Source of the DNA: Tenrec ecaudatus
Lineage: Eukaryota; Chordata; Mammalia; Afrosoricida; Tenrecidae
Length of the DNA stretch: 64,000 bases
Assembly: GCF_050624435.1 (NCBI RefSeq)
Contig: NC_134536.1
Location: 132,074,258 to 132,138,257 of the forward strand
Reading direction: 5' to 3'
The translations under genes were made by a program, and so were the position numbers. Numbering within the stretch: position 1 is the first letter of the stretch; each line of letters opens with the position of its first letter. Below, one piece after another: positions 22,657-33,305 of this stretch. The notes under the pieces were generated by a model. That model worked only from the letters and a program-made list of their open reading frames with translations. It was not told where the DNA came from and did no database searches.

Positions 22657-22693
<37 letters not shown>
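22196..22693 (+). mobile_element. RTE LINE, 3' portion with (CAA)n tail
   Basis: Continues the RTE text from 'taaagagcaaaaatgacac' through 'aatgaacaaatctgtcttga' and 'gatggattgacaccgtggct' to the 3' end 'ccctatggcacctaacaaca', then a (CAA)n tail at about 22659-22693. Tails of this kind are typical of RTE insertions. Confidence 0.9.
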
Positions 22694-22767
22694 TCTTTTG
22701 TGTCAGTCAGAGAGAACCATGTGCAAACTCCCCAGGGGAATGAATTTAGCGGAGCAGTCAAGGGAAG

Positions 22768-22953
22768 GGAGCCCTGGTGGTGTGGTGGTTACATGTCGGA
22801 CTGCTAACCCCACGACCAGCAGTTCAAAACCACTAGCCACTCCCCCAGAGGAAGACAGGGCTTTACTGCAGATTGAGTCTCCGAAATCCACGGGGTTGGC
22901 TCGATCCTTCCCTACAGGATCTCAATGAGTCGGAATTGACTCAATGGCACTGG
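22768..22953 (+). mobile_element. AfroSINE, well preserved
   Basis: One of the best copies here: head 'ggagccctggtggtgtggtg', B-box side 'accagcagttcaaaaccact', tail 'aatgagtcggaattgactca'. A second, shorter SINE follows at once. Confidence 0.92.
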
Positions 22954-22965
22954 AGTCATGCAAAG

Positions 22966-23045
22966 TCCTGGCTAACAAAGGGTTAACAAACTTGGATGCT
23001 AAACTCAAGGTTAGAGGTTCAAGCACACCCAGAGACCCCTCTTGT
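22966..23045 (+). mobile_element. AfroSINE, second subfamily, 3'-truncated
   Basis: 'agtcctggctaacaaagggt' and 'gttagaggttcaagcacacc' mark the other AfroSINE head type, the one seen at 1111. Only the tRNA-like part remains. Confidence 0.7.
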
Positions 23046-23124
23046 CCGAGATGGCAGAGAAACTCACGAGGCCACAACATCCACGCCACATTTCTGGGCA
23101 CTGCTCAGCTCAGAGCCCACGAGC

Positions 23125-23275
23125 TGCGTCTCGCTGTTCTTCACGACGTCCTGAGGACTGCCCCGTGCTGTGATCGCTCCCATGTTACACAGGAGGAAAG
23201 GGACTCAGAGAGATGAAAGGACTCGGTTCCATCCACATGGCTGCCAAGTGGTAAAGCCTGTATTGAAGAGAGACC
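23125..23275 (-). repeat. MIR relic
   Basis: 'cccatgttacacaggaggaa' and 'cacatggctgccaagtggta' match the antisense MIR core. Confidence 0.65.
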
Positions 23276-23640
23276 CGTTTTTCAGAAGACGTGGCAAAGG
23301 GAAAAGATTTATAGCCACGAACCCTCCCCTCTCTTCAAGGCCTGAGTTGACTGCTCTCTCTGTGTGCACTTCTAGAAGCCTGTGAATCAAACTTGGCTTT
23401 TCTTGAGCAGACAGTTTTAAGTAAGTAATACGTTTTATATTGCAGGCTATTAATCTGTTACACTGATTTCATCAGCCTGTGAAATCGCTACATAATGTAA
23501 GTTCCATAGCGCCCTCTCTAAACCAGGCCCATGGGCATCCCATTAATGCAGGGTGACCTATGGCTTAATGACCCCAGAATTCACAAGGAGCAATCCGGGC
23601 GACAGCTCTGTGGGAGCACTGGCTATTCTGTGCCATGGGC
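23276..23640. other. Non-repeat interval with AT-rich island
   Basis: Between about 23400 and 23530 the text is AT-rich and free of known repeats ('ggctattaatctgttacact', 'gatttcatcagcctgtgaaa'), so it is a minor candidate for conserved non-coding DNA. No gene. Confidence 0.3.
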
Positions 23641-23789
23641 TGTGGTTCCTGCCTTCAGACACCCACCCAAGACAAAGGCAAAATAGGGACAGTTGTCAAC
23701 ACTGATGGTAGTTCCCACCCCCATCTTTTTGGAGTCTTTCTCCCACACCAGATGTTCAGGGTCCTCTTCCTCAAGGGCCCTGACTCTGC

Positions 23790-23960
23790 CCTTCCTTCCA
23801 CCCATGGTAGCAGAGCTCCTCATACCTGGACAAACTCTGGCAAGCCCCTCCTAACACGTCTCTCTGCTTGGCCTCTTCCCTCCCTCAGTCACACCTGGCT
23901 AAGATTAAAATCAGAAATGCCACTTCTCTGCTCAGGACGATCCAGTGGCTTTCTGGTGTA
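23790..23960 (+). repeat. L2 LINE relic
   Basis: 'cctctccctgcttggcc'-like wording and 'atcagaaatgccacttctct' followed by 'cgatccagtggctttct' fit an internal-to-3' L2 segment. Confidence 0.5.
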
Positions 23961-24234
23961 GATCGAGTTCTCTGGAGGCAGACTTTGCGTGGTACGGTGG
24001 AAGGATGCTTATGAGGGAATGCATTTAGGAGCAACCTGATAGGAGAATTAAGGAGGCGTCCTGCGTAGAGGGGGAAGCGGAGCTGCAACGCAGCTCCAAC
24101 CAGTGACAGCCTTTGTCCCAAGTTCCGTATCGTCCCAGCCGCTCCCACTGGCACCATCTCAGGACAGGAAGGCAAAAGGAGCGTGACTCTCATCCCCTTC
24201 CTCTTCGTTACCTCAGGGATGCATCGTACTGACA

Positions 24235-24485
24235 GGACAGTGTGGCTGCTGCTCATTAATTCTCTGATTTCATGTCTCCATGTCAATTAAACGTTTCCAT
24301 ATTCCTATCCCACAGCTCGAGGAACAATATTAGTTCAATGTATTAAAAGGGAGGTAATTAAATATTTGTTCTAGGGTAATTGTATATAAATTGCATGACA
24401 ATTGAGCTGGTGATACAATTAGTAGACCTTAATTGGCGGTCTTTTTATAATCAATGTCTAATTTCTAACAACTGTTTTTGCTTAA
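24235..24485. promoter_or_regulatory. Candidate enhancer-like island rich in homeodomain cores
   Basis: About 250 bp with no repeat match and at least eight TAAT/ATTA cores: 'ctcattaattct', 'gtcaattaaacg', 'ggtaattaaata', 'gggtaattgtat', 'gacaattgagct', 'acaattagtaga', 'ccttaattggcg' and 'gtctaatttc'. No open frame of note. Such clustering is typical of developmental enhancers bound by homeodomain factors. That is inference from base patterns only; AT-rich drift could also produce it. Confidence 0.35.
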
Positions 24486-24488
24486 CAA

Positions 24489-24918
24489 GGAGGCCTAGTG
24501 GCGTATGTGCCACAGCGTTCAGCTGCTAACTGGAAGGTCTACTGTTCTAATCTACCAGTCACTCCAAGGGAGAAAGATGCGGCAGTCTGCTTCGGGATAG
24601 ACTTACCGGCAGGGGTCCTCAACATTTTTAAACAGGGGGCCAGTTCACTGTCCCTCAGATCCATTGGAGGGTTGGACTATAGTTTTAAAAATCTATGAAC
24701 ATATTCCTATGCACACTGCACATATCTTATTGTGAAGTGAAAAAACAAACAGGGCAAAAACACCGGGTGGGCCGGATAAATGTCCTGGGCAGGCCGCATG
24801 TGGCCTGCGGGCCACAGTGTGAGATCACCTGACAGCCTTGAAAACGCTACCAGGCAGTTCTACTCTTCTCTGTAAGGTCATTGTTAGTTGGAATTGACTC
24901 AGCAGCAGAGGGTTTGGT
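24489..24918 (+). mobile_element. AfroSINE split by a hAT insertion
   Basis: The SINE starts 'ggaggcctagtggcgtatgt', breaks at 24609 after 'ggatagacttaccgg', and resumes at 24832 with 'acagccttgaaaacgctacc', ending 'gttggaattgactcagcagc'. The hAT element in between is listed separately. This order shows the SINE was there first. Confidence 0.85.
24610..24831 (+). mobile_element. hAT MITE (non-SPIN family), copy 1
   Basis: Left end 'caggggtcctcaacattttt', interior 'gggccagttcactgtccctc', right end 'cacagtgtgagatcacctg'. Two related copies lie at 29882 and 42834. It sits inside an AfroSINE; here the 8-bp duplication is not clear. Confidence 0.85.
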
Positions 24919-24999
24919 TTAAGTTAATTTTGCTTAACTGCAAATTAAATGCTTGCCGTATCTAAGCCAGACAGAGCTAGCCTTCTTCCTGACTGGCTA

Positions 25000-25140
25000 C
25001 GTGAAAACTCAGCAGCCAGCTGGCTATGTGATCTCCAGCAAGCCTCCCATTCCCTTCAGGGGCTTTCACTATCTGTGAAAATAAGCCGCTGTAAACATTA
25101 AGACTGATAGCTAATGTGCACTAAGCACCTGCAAGCAACT
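25000..25140 (+). repeat. MIR relic
   Basis: 'gctggctatgtgatctccag' and the later 'agctaatgtgcactaagcac' follow MIR order loosely. Confidence 0.5.
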
Positions 25141-25142
25141 GG

Positions 25143-25312
25143 ATGGAGCAAAAGAGCTCACCTGCAAACTGAATGGTTGGTGGTTCAAATCCACCAGTTG
25201 TACTCCATGGGAAAAAGATGTTAGTCATAGAAACCCGAGGGAGGAGGTTCGACTCTGTCCAATAAGGTCACAATGAGTCAGAATCAATTAGATATGAGTT
25301 GGGCCCTCATCC
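25143..25312 (+). mobile_element. AfroSINE
   Basis: 'tggttcaaatccaccagttg' (B-box side) and 'ggtcacaatgagtcagaatc' (tail) identify it; the head is degraded. Confidence 0.8.
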
Positions 25313-25374
25313 AAGTATTCATAGATAGCTTGTTGCATGAATCGTACTCATAAAGTACCAACTGTAGTTCTCTA

Positions 25375-26890
25375 ATCTGTGGCTGCTTTGTGGTTGCTAT
25401 CCATCGAGTCCCTTCTGACCCAAAGCAACCCTATGTATACAAAAATTAAAGAAACAAAGAAAACCACGTTTCAGTCCTTTCTCATCCTCACAATTATTGT
25501 TACGTTTGGGCCCATTGCTGCAGCCACTGCATCAATTCATCTCATCGAGGGTCGTCCTTTATATCACTGACCCTTGAGCAAGCATGATGCTCCTCTCCAG
25601 GGACTGATCTCTCTTGATAACATATGTACAGTACATGACATGAGATATATTTTCTTGCTTCTAAAAGAATTCTGGCTGCACTTCTTCAAAGACAGAGTTG
25701 TTTGTTCTTCTGGCAGTCCGTGGTTCTTCCAGTATTCTTCACCAGCACCATAATGCAGCAGTTCTTCTCCAGTATTCTTTAGTCATTGTCCAATGTTCAC
25801 ATGACTATAAGGTCACTGAACATATCATGGGTCAGGCACAATGTAATCCTCAAAGCGACATCCTTGATATTTGAGAGGTCTTGTGCAGCAGATTTGCCTA
25901 ATACAACACATCTTCGGTTTCTTCACTGCTGCTTCCATGAGCCTTACATAGGAGCTCTGGTGGCATGGTGTTTACTCGTTGGGTGGCCGACCACAAGGTC
26001 CACCAGCTCGAAACCACCAGCCATTCTACACAAAAAAGGCAGGGCTTTCTGATCCCATATAGAGTTACAGCCTCAGAAACTCACAGGGGCAGTTCTGCCT
26101 GTCCTGTAGTGTTGCTATAAATAGACGTCCACTCGATGGCATTGGGTTTGGTAGTGTGGGTTGACAACGTCAATCTTTTTGTGGTTGTGGCTGTTTATCA
26201 TGATGTTGTCCACTGGTCCATTTGTAGGGATATTGCTTTCTTTACATTGTGTTGAAGTCCAGATTGAAGGTTTCGGGCTTAAATCATCATCAGCAAGTGT
26301 TTCCCAAGTCCTCCACACTGTTGGCTGCTGTGTCATCTGCATGTTGCAGGATGTTAATGACCCTTCTTCCAATCCTGATGCCACCTTCTTCTTCACAGAG
26401 TCCAGGTGCTCAGATTATTTGCTGAGCATACAGATTGGATAAGTGTGCTGAAAGGATACAACCTTGGCACATACTTTTCCTGATTTTACACCCTTGTGCT
26501 GTTCAAATTATTGCTTCTGGACCTGGGTGCAGCTTCCACATAAGCTCAAGAAAGTGTTGTAAAATTTCCATTTTCCCCAGTGCTAATCATACCTATCATC
26601 CCTATAGCTGAATGCCTCCTTGGAGTCAATAAAACACGCACAATCATAGTTTGTGGCATTCTCTGCTTTCAGCCAAGATCCACCTGACACCAGCCATGGT
26701 ACCCCTATAGTTTAAGTCATCTTTTGAATCCAGCTTGAATTTCTGTCTATGTACTGCTGCAACTGTCTTTAAATTATCTTCAGCAAAATTTTACTTGCCT
26801 GTGACGATAGAGATATTGTTGGATAGTTTCTGTATTCTGTGGCAGTTTTTAGTGTACAGAAGAGGATGGTCAAGCAACAGAATAACTTGT
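25375..26890 (-). mobile_element. RTE LINE, antisense, interrupted by AfroSINE
   Basis: Starting at the 3' end on the left ('ttgctatccatcgagtccct'), it runs back through the C-terminal region ('gttgttctggcagtccgtgg'-like text near 25700) to reverse transcriptase blocks ('tcctttattgactccaagga' antisense near 26620). An AfroSINE at 25951-26152 divides it. Frames are broken. Confidence 0.85.
25951..26152 (+). mobile_element. AfroSINE, nested in RTE
   Basis: Nearly complete: 'ggagctctggtggcatggtg', 'cgaccacaaggtccaccagc', 'ccactcgatggcattgggtt'. RTE text continues on both sides, so the SINE is younger than that RTE. Confidence 0.9.
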
Positions 26891-27289
26891 CCAACACTCT
26901 ATAGAAGTAAAGGATAAAAGGACTTGGTTCCAGGGCCCACCCTGACACCTGTAAGCTTTACTGCTTCTCACTGCAATCTCTCGTTTCGCTTCTCATTCAA
27001 AGGATCCATGTGTTCCAGCCCTCCAGACACTCAAACCCTCCAATTCCATTGCCATTATTGATCCCTCACTGGCAACGTGTCCTCTGTACAGTTGAATTCT
27101 TGCCTTGACCTTTTCAGACTAGCTGCCAATGCCAGTGATGTCTTGCTTCATCAGTTCCCACAGCCTCCTCCATCAGCCAAGATGGGTTAGGTCAGGCCAT
27201 GATGATAAATAGTCCCCAATCTGAATGGTTTATAATTATAGAGCTTTATTTTGCACTCATGCTCTGCATCCGGCATGTGAGAATTAGTG
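26891..27289. other. Unclassified interval
   Basis: No gene or recognised repeat. Confidence 0.4.
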
Positions 27290-27466
27290 GGGAGGGTGGT
27301 ATAGAGGTTACACATTAGGCTACAATCTGCAAGGTCGACAGTTGGAAACCACCAGCGACTACTTGGGATGTCTACTCCCATAACAGAAACTCACAGGGGC
27401 AGTTCTCCCCTGTCTAATAGAGTCGCTATGAGCCAGTATTGAGTCAGTATTGACTGGCTGTCGGTA
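27290..27466 (+). mobile_element. AfroSINE
   Basis: 'gtatagaggttacacattag', 'cagttggaaaccaccagcga' and 'gagtcgctatgagccagtat' give head, B-box side and tail. The tail contains a short duplication of 'agtattga'. Confidence 0.85.
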
Positions 27467-28620
27467 AGTATCAGGAAACGATGTGCTCTGTTCCTTAGCC
27501 ACTTGTGGCTTTGCTCCATTTATATTCATTCTCTGGGGCTCAAGCTTCCAGAACAGCCCTACATCATCAGGCTCACGGGAAAGAGAAAGGTAAACTGAGA
27601 GATGTCTCTTAAAATCTTCTGCTTGGAAGTAACAATGAGGTTCCCCCTTTCATTTCAATGCTTCACAAAAGCCTGTCGCATGCTTGCCCCAGAACTTAGT
27701 AACCCACCGGGTGTGTGTAGATTAGAAATGCCTGCGGCCCAGAGGGTCTTCAGGGGCTGAGTTTGCAGAAGTAGATGGCCCGGCTTTCTGCTAAGGCACC
27801 TTGGGGTGGGCCTGCACCACCAACCTGGTCAGTTGCTAGTGGAGCTCTTGGGCCGTGTGCACCAGCCAGGGCCTATCCAGAGGTTAAGAGGGTGATTTTT
27901 GTCCCCTTCTGTTAGAAGGGGCACCTTAAGCTCATCACCACGGCTGTCGAAAAGAATGGTAGGAACGCATACTTCTCCCGCTGGGAGAGTAGCACTATTT
28001 GAAACAATGCAATAGTAGAACTTCCCGTACATCCCTGCACATGGCATTCTTGCTTTGGGCCTTGAGTTATGTCTTGCAACCTGACAGTGCTGCTCTGGGC
28101 CATGAAATTCCTTCCCTCTAGGCCAGAATGCTTCTTTGTAGGGAGTTCCCTACAGGACACTTCAATGTCCTTCTCCCCTGGCCACAGAGTCTTGGTTTTA
28201 ATCTGCCAGGGCCTCACATAATCAAGGCCAGGGGAAAATACTGTGAAGTCCTATCTACATCATGTAAGGCGGCAGCGGTGCCTGGAGTAGTCCTTGAGAG
28301 CAGGCTTAGAAGCACTTGTCAGATCCATAAACCTCTTTGGATGATAACGATGGTTTCTCACAGCATCAGCTCAGTCCACAATGATGGGTACCAGAAACAT
28401 AAATAGGATACAGGGACCAGGGACCCTGTCTCTTGTCTCTCAGTCTATTTCTCAACCTGAAGCCCAGTCACAGCCCATCAGCTTCCTCCTGTTCTTTGAG
28501 CTTCTTTCGCTTCCATTCAGTTTGTTTTCCTTCCTGTTCCTTTTGGTTCTTGCCTTGAGCCCCTTATACCATGTCCGTAGGTCCCCAACCCTCTTCTTGG
28601 TATTGCCCACATCTCTTATC
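27467..28620. other. Unclassified interval
   Basis: About 1.15 kb without recognised repeats or genes. Overlapping short frames occur on both strands. No splice-bounded exon is convincing. Confidence 0.4.
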
Positions 28621-29499
28621 ACACAACTAACAATGAGAAGGAACGACTGCAAACATGCATTAGTGACTTTACAAATAGGAAACTGGGGAAATTGGAAATA
28701 TCAGAAATGAAATGGAAGACATAAAGATCAATGTCCTGGGCATTAGTGAACTCAAGTTGATTGAGAGTGGCCATTTAAAATCAGACAGACGCTATAGCGG
28801 ACTATGCTCAGAATGAAAAAGGAATGATGTTGCCTTCATGATTAAATAATTAAAAGGAACCTCTCAAGACTGATCTTGAAGTGCAGTGCTGCCTGTGATA
28901 GGGTAATACTGTACACACAGGAAGTCCAGTTGCATTGAGAGTTACTGGTGAGTGGAATGTGAAAGTTGGAAACAAAGAGGCAGTCACTCTAGTTGGAAAA
29001 TATGACCTTGGTGTTAGAAACTAAGCTGGAGATTGCATGACAGAATTTTGCAAGACCAATGACTTCTTCCCTGCAATGTTTTTTTTCACTAACAGAAATG
29101 GCGACAACAACAAATGGACCTTACCCAATGGCTGCATCTGCAAGAGGCGTAGGAGAAGCTCAATAATAGCAACCAAACTTAGTCCAGGAGTTAACTGTTG
29201 AATGAACCATTAATTGTCCACATGTAAGTTCAAGGTGAAGTTGTAGAAAACTAAAACAAGGCCACGAGAGCCAAGTTACAAATTTGAGAATCATCTCACA
29301 TGAACCTTGGAGACTATCTCAAGAACAGAGTGACTGGCTTGAACACTCATGACGGAAGCCCCGAGGACCGCAAGAACATCTCACACGAAGAAAGCTAAAC
29401 ATCATTAAAAAGGCAGGAAAGAAAGAAAAGATCAAGGTGGCTGTCAGAAGAGACTCTGACATTTGCTCTTGAAGGTAGAGTAGTTAAAGTAAATAAAAG

Positions 29500-29735
29500 A
29501 AATAACAAAACATTTGAAATCAAGTACAGGTAACTATATAAAGACAGTAGCTGGAATAATGGCCTACTGGGACCCTGGCAGGAAAGGTTGGGGAAATGTG
29601 GAGCTAATAACAGTGAGCACAAGAAGAGAGAAAATGTTCTAGAACTGATTATAGTGATCATTGTGAAACTTTTTAAAATATGGTTGAGCTATTGAATTTT
29701 ATGACATGAATTACATGTCAATAAAAACATTTCAA
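29500..29735 (+). mobile_element. LINE 3' end nested in RTE
   Basis: The segment from about 'gaaatcaagtacaggtaact' to 'catgtcaataaaaacatttc' is foreign to the RTE, which resumes with 'aagaaatgatgaggtaaatg'. It ends in a polyadenylation-like AATAAA and looks like an old L1 3' end; the family is uncertain. Confidence 0.5.
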
Positions 29736-29881
29736 AGAAAGAAATGATGAGGTAAATGAGCTGTACAGAAAATTCGAAGAGGCAATGTGCCAAGTCCTGG
29801 AGTTAGAAAGTTGAAAAAAAGAACAGGTTCAGTGTATGTCACATTAGAAAAAATGAAGAAAAAAAATGGAAGCCTTTAGAT

Positions 29882-30105
29882 CAGGGGTCCTCAAACTTTT
29901 AAAACAGGGGGCCAGTTCACTGTCCCCCAGACCCATTGGAGGGCTGGACTATAGTTTTTTTTTAAAGCTATAAACAAATTCCTATGCACACTGCACATTT
30001 ACTTAATTTGAAGTAAAAAACAATGGGGCAAAAACACCCAGTGAGCCAGATAAATGTCCTCGTTGGGCCACATTTGGCTCATGGGCCGTAGTTTGAGGAC
30101 ACCTG
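29882..30105 (+). mobile_element. hAT MITE (non-SPIN family), copy 2
   Basis: Ends 'caggggtcctcaaacttt' and 'agtttgaggacacctg' are good inverted repeats. The flanks ctttagat (29874-29881) and ctttaggg (30106-30113) agree at six of eight bases, consistent with an aged 8-bp duplication. It sits inside an RTE. Confidence 0.9.
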
Positions 30106-30419
30106 CTTTAGGGGAAAAAGTGAACGATTCTATGGGCAAAATGTTGAGCCATGAAGGAAACATAAAAAGAAATTAGGAGGCATACATAGAATCACTGCAC
30201 CCAGAAGAATAGGTCAAGAAGCCACCATGTCAAGAGATAGCATATAATCAAGAACTATTGGTATTGAAGCAAGAAATCCAACATGTACTGAAGGCATTAG
30301 CAAAATTTAAAGCTCCAGGAATTGATGGCACAGCAATTTAAATGTTTCAACAAACTGATGAAGCACTGGAATCAATGTCAAGAATTTGGAAGACACCTCC
30401 CTGGCTCACTGTAGTACAG

Positions 30420-30690
30420 TACCTTGTTTAATGTGACTCTTCTAGCCATAGTTTCTGTAACACCTACCAAATGACCCTGTCCTGATGGGTCTGGGTGAGA
30501 GAAGGTGAAAGAAGACACGGATGTGATTGATTCAATTATGAACGATTGTTAACAGGGCTAGTTATGATTGTCATCCTGCTGAGTATATAATGAACCACCT
30601 CAGAAATAGAGAGGATATGTGCATAGGACTACCAGCAAAAGAGAAGAGCCAAGGGCGGAGCCCCGTCATTCTAATGCATCCCTTTAAAGA
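30420..30690 (+). mobile_element. LTR-like fragment, family Z, copy 2
   Basis: 'cctgatgggtctgggtgaga', 'gtgattgattcaattatgaa' and 'atcctgctgagtatataatg' are shared in order with 20100-20305. It separates two RTE pieces. The tatataatg run could be a TATA-like motif of an LTR. Confidence 0.45.
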
Positions 30691-30691
30691 C

Positions 30692-31165
30692 TATGGTGTG
30701 CCTGATCCAATCTCTCTTATTTCAATCACCTCACATGCATGCCTTAGTTGGACAAGGGGTAAGGAAGGCGCAAAGAAGTGATGCAATTGAAGTACTGTGT
30801 TGGTGATGGACATCGGCACTAGCTTGCTGCCAGAGGAACACACAAATCTGTCTTGGAAGAGGTACAGTCGGAATGCTCCTCAGACGTGAGGACAGCGAGA
30901 CTTTGGCACCTGTGCTTTGCACATCTTATCCGAATAGACCAGTCCCTGGAAAAATACACACTGCTTGGTCTAGTAGAAGGTCACAGAAAAAGGAAGATGG
31001 TCAAGGAGGTGGATTGGCACACAGTGGCTGCTACGATGGATTTCACACATACCAGTGATCAATGATTGGGGCGGTGGTGCACGACTGACGGAGCAGTTGT
31101 TCCTTTCTTTGGGGCATAGGGTCACCGTGCGTCTAAGTCAACGGGAGGTCACCTAACAACAACAT
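30692..31165 (+). mobile_element. RTE LINE, 3' portion
   Basis: 'gtgtgcctgatccaatctct', 'cacaaatctgtcttggaaga' and 'gaccagtccctggaaaaata' lead to the 3' end 'aggtcacctaacaacaacat'. About 900 bp of expected RTE is missing between this and the piece ending at 30412. Confidence 0.85.
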
Positions 31166-31770
31166 TTTAAAGCACATCTCTTCCTTTGGCTCCATCACTG
31201 TAGTACCGAGAATGTGTCTGAAAGACCGGACGGGAGGAGTAGAATGCAAGATCTTGCAACATGAGACTGAAAAAGTCACTGAGCCTGGTTTAGCGGCACC
31301 ACCAGCCCAATCGTTGAGTTTGCTTCACCCACCCCAGCCAGCACAGAGTAAGTCATAGTTTCATACCACCATCGTCTCTTCAATCAATGTATATCCGAAT
31401 GACTTGATGGGTGGAGTTTGCTCTAAAAGGCACCTTGTTTCAGAGGTGCTGAGATGCTGTGTGATTCTATAAAATCCCTGCTCCGGGGCTGTCTTTTGGG
31501 GACTGGCAGAGCAGAGATACCCACTCTAATCACTGTAAGCGTGCAAGTGATTTTACACATCGTTGATTAAATATAAATACATCCCAGGACCATGTGGCAG
31601 TTGCTGGAGACTGGTGAAGGAAGTCAAGGATGAAACTGGGGAATTGTTGGCCAAGGATGACAAAGGGATGAGGCTGAGAAAGGGTAGCTGTGCGTCCCCC
31701 AAATGACTCTGGAATCTGTTGAACTGTGAGACCAACTCTGAAGCTGGCCAAGTTAGGTGCCTAGACATAT
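31166..31770. other. Unclassified interval with TATA-like motif
   Basis: No gene seen. 'attctataaaatccctgctc' at about 31465 resembles a retroviral LTR promoter, but no matching LTR boundaries were found. Confidence 0.35.
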
Positions 31771-31774
31771 AGTA

Positions 31775-31945
31775 GAGTGGGCCATTGGGGAAGGGTGTCA
31801 TGCTTGGTAAGTAGAGGGGCTGCGAAAAAGAGGAAGAGCTTTAACAGGAGGGACTGACAGTAGCTGCAACAATGAGCTCAGGCATGTGAATGATCGTGAG
31901 GGTGGTGGAGGGCTGAGCAGTTTCTTTCTGTTGGACAGAGTATAC
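31775..31945 (+). mobile_element. RTE 3' end fragment
   Basis: 'gggtgtcatgcttggtaagt', 'gctgcgaaaaagaggaagag' and 'gtagctgcaacaatgagctc' are from the RTE C-terminal and 3' region. Confidence 0.8.
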
Positions 31946-31952
31946 TATCCTA

Positions 31953-32143
31953 GGAGTTCTGGTGGCAAAGTGGTTTGTGCTAACTGTAAGGTCAGCAGTT
32001 TGAAACCAACTGCTGCTCCTCAGGAGAAAAATGAGACTTTCTACTGTAAACACTTACAGCCTCAGAAACCCACAGAAACCCCCACATGTCCTGTAGGGTT
32101 GCTATGAGTCAGAATCAACTTGCTATTGCAGTGAGTTGGTCTG
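31953..32143 (+). mobile_element. AfroSINE
   Basis: 'ggagttctggtggcaaagtg' starts it and 'gttgctatgagtcagaatca' closes it; the middle has a small duplication of 'cagaaaccc'. Confidence 0.9.
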
Positions 32144-32529
32144 TTTGATATAATGTACCGTCACTAACAAATGCAACATGATAAGGAGAACAATTATGTG
32201 GTTGTGTAGAGCATCTTCATTCCTGGCAGAATATTCTAGACTTAAGTGTGGAGACATATGTAGAGAGTGGCAAAGTGACGCCAGTGGAGGAAGGGACTCT
32301 GTCACCCCATCAGCTGTTTTAGGAGACATTCTGAGTTGAGGTAGGAAACTGTATGTGGATAATATAATTTATAATTGCAAAAGTAATTTCAATGTCTTAA
32401 AGATACTCTTGAAAACTTGATCATTGCTACAGGTTTATTAGACATTTTTTTTCCTACTCTTTCTTTGAAGACCTGACACGGAAAAAGTGACATGACCAAG
32501 TCACGTGGCCACTAGGTAACCAGCCAGTT
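32144..32529. other. Unclassified interval
   Basis: AT-rich, no gene and no repeat recognised. Confidence 0.4.
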
Positions 32530-32631
32530 GTGGTCTAGTTTACTCTGAACTCTCAGTGACCCCGCATGCGTCACAGTCGTACATTGCTCCTAGGGTTTTC
32601 CAAATGGCTTGATCTTTTGGAAGATTAGTGA
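32530..32631 (-). mobile_element. AfroSINE 3' part, antisense
   Basis: 'ttgctcctagggttttccaa' followed by 'gcttgatcttttggaagatt' is the reverse of the second AfroSINE subfamily. It stops where family Y begins. Confidence 0.7.
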
Positions 32632-33160
32632 CCTAGTGTTATTGTAACAGAAATACCGCAAGTGTGTGGCGTTCATGAACAGAACTTTTCTCTCTCACAG
32701 GTTAGGAGGCTAGATGTCCAATTCAGGGCACCAGCCTGAGAGAAGGCTGGCTCTCTCTGTTGGCTCTGGGCAAGGACCGCGTCTCCTTTCAATATCTGTA
32801 GAACTAGTGTCCATTGGCCATATCCACATGTCTTGGAATCAGTCTCCTCCTAGGTATAGGAGGTTCTCAGCACAGAGACCCTGGGGCCAAAGAACACATA
32901 CCACTCCTGGCTCTTCTTTCTTGGAAGTTCTTCATCTCTCCAACTCCTCTGTCCCTCTCTCCCCACTTTAATCTCTTATGATACAAAAGATGATGCAAGC
33001 CACACCTTACGGACGTTCCACTGACCTCAGAGAAGGCCTGTGACCTGCAGAAGGGGATTACCATAATCCACCATAATCCCCTTCCAACTGATCACATGAG
33101 ATCACATCACGGAGATGATTACATCATTGCATAACTTCCCAATAACATTCCATAACTTAA
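32632..33160 (-). mobile_element. LTR-like repeat, family Y, antisense copy
   Basis: In reverse it reads the same blocks as 1437-1967: near 'taacagaaataccgcaagtg' (end), 'ctcacaggttaggaggctag', 'gagagaaggctggctctctc' and 'aggttctcagcacagagacc'. Its left side is next to an AfroSINE and its right side runs into a CA tract. Confidence 0.65.
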
Positions 33161-33168
33161 AAACCACA

Positions 33169-33193
33169 CACACACACACACACACACACACAA
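33169..33193. repeat. (CA)n microsatellite
   Basis: An uninterrupted AC run between family Y and an AfroSINE fragment. Confidence 0.9.
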
Positions 33194-33194
33194 T

Positions 33195-33305
33195 TACTGT
33201 CCAGTCAAGACTCCAGGACTGCTGGAGAACACGGTTCAATCCATGAAGGTGCCTCAGGGCAGATTTGAACCACCGACGTTTCAGTTAGTGGCCGAATGCT
33301 ACTAG
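33195..33305 (-). mobile_element. AfroSINE 5' part, antisense
   Basis: 'tgcctcagggcagatttgaa' and 'gtttcagttagtggccgaat' are the antisense tRNA-like part. With 32530-32631 it could be one SINE split by the family Y element. Confidence 0.6.

Larger units (their letters stand above)
28622..30412 (+). mobile_element. RTE LINE, endonuclease to RT start, with two insertions
   Basis: Starts 'caatgagaaggaacgactgc' near the ORF start and follows endonuclease text ('gacataaagatcaatgtcct', 'gacagaattttgcaagacca') into the linker and the first RT block ('agctccaggaattgatggca'). A LINE 3' end lies inside at about 29500-29735 and a hAT element at 29882-30105; RTE text resumes after both. Frames are interrupted. 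Confidence 0.88.

Noticed and set aside
31460..31500. TATA-like promoter near ctataaaatccctg
   Set aside because: No LTR boundaries, no downstream gene and no CpG island; a chance match is as likely.
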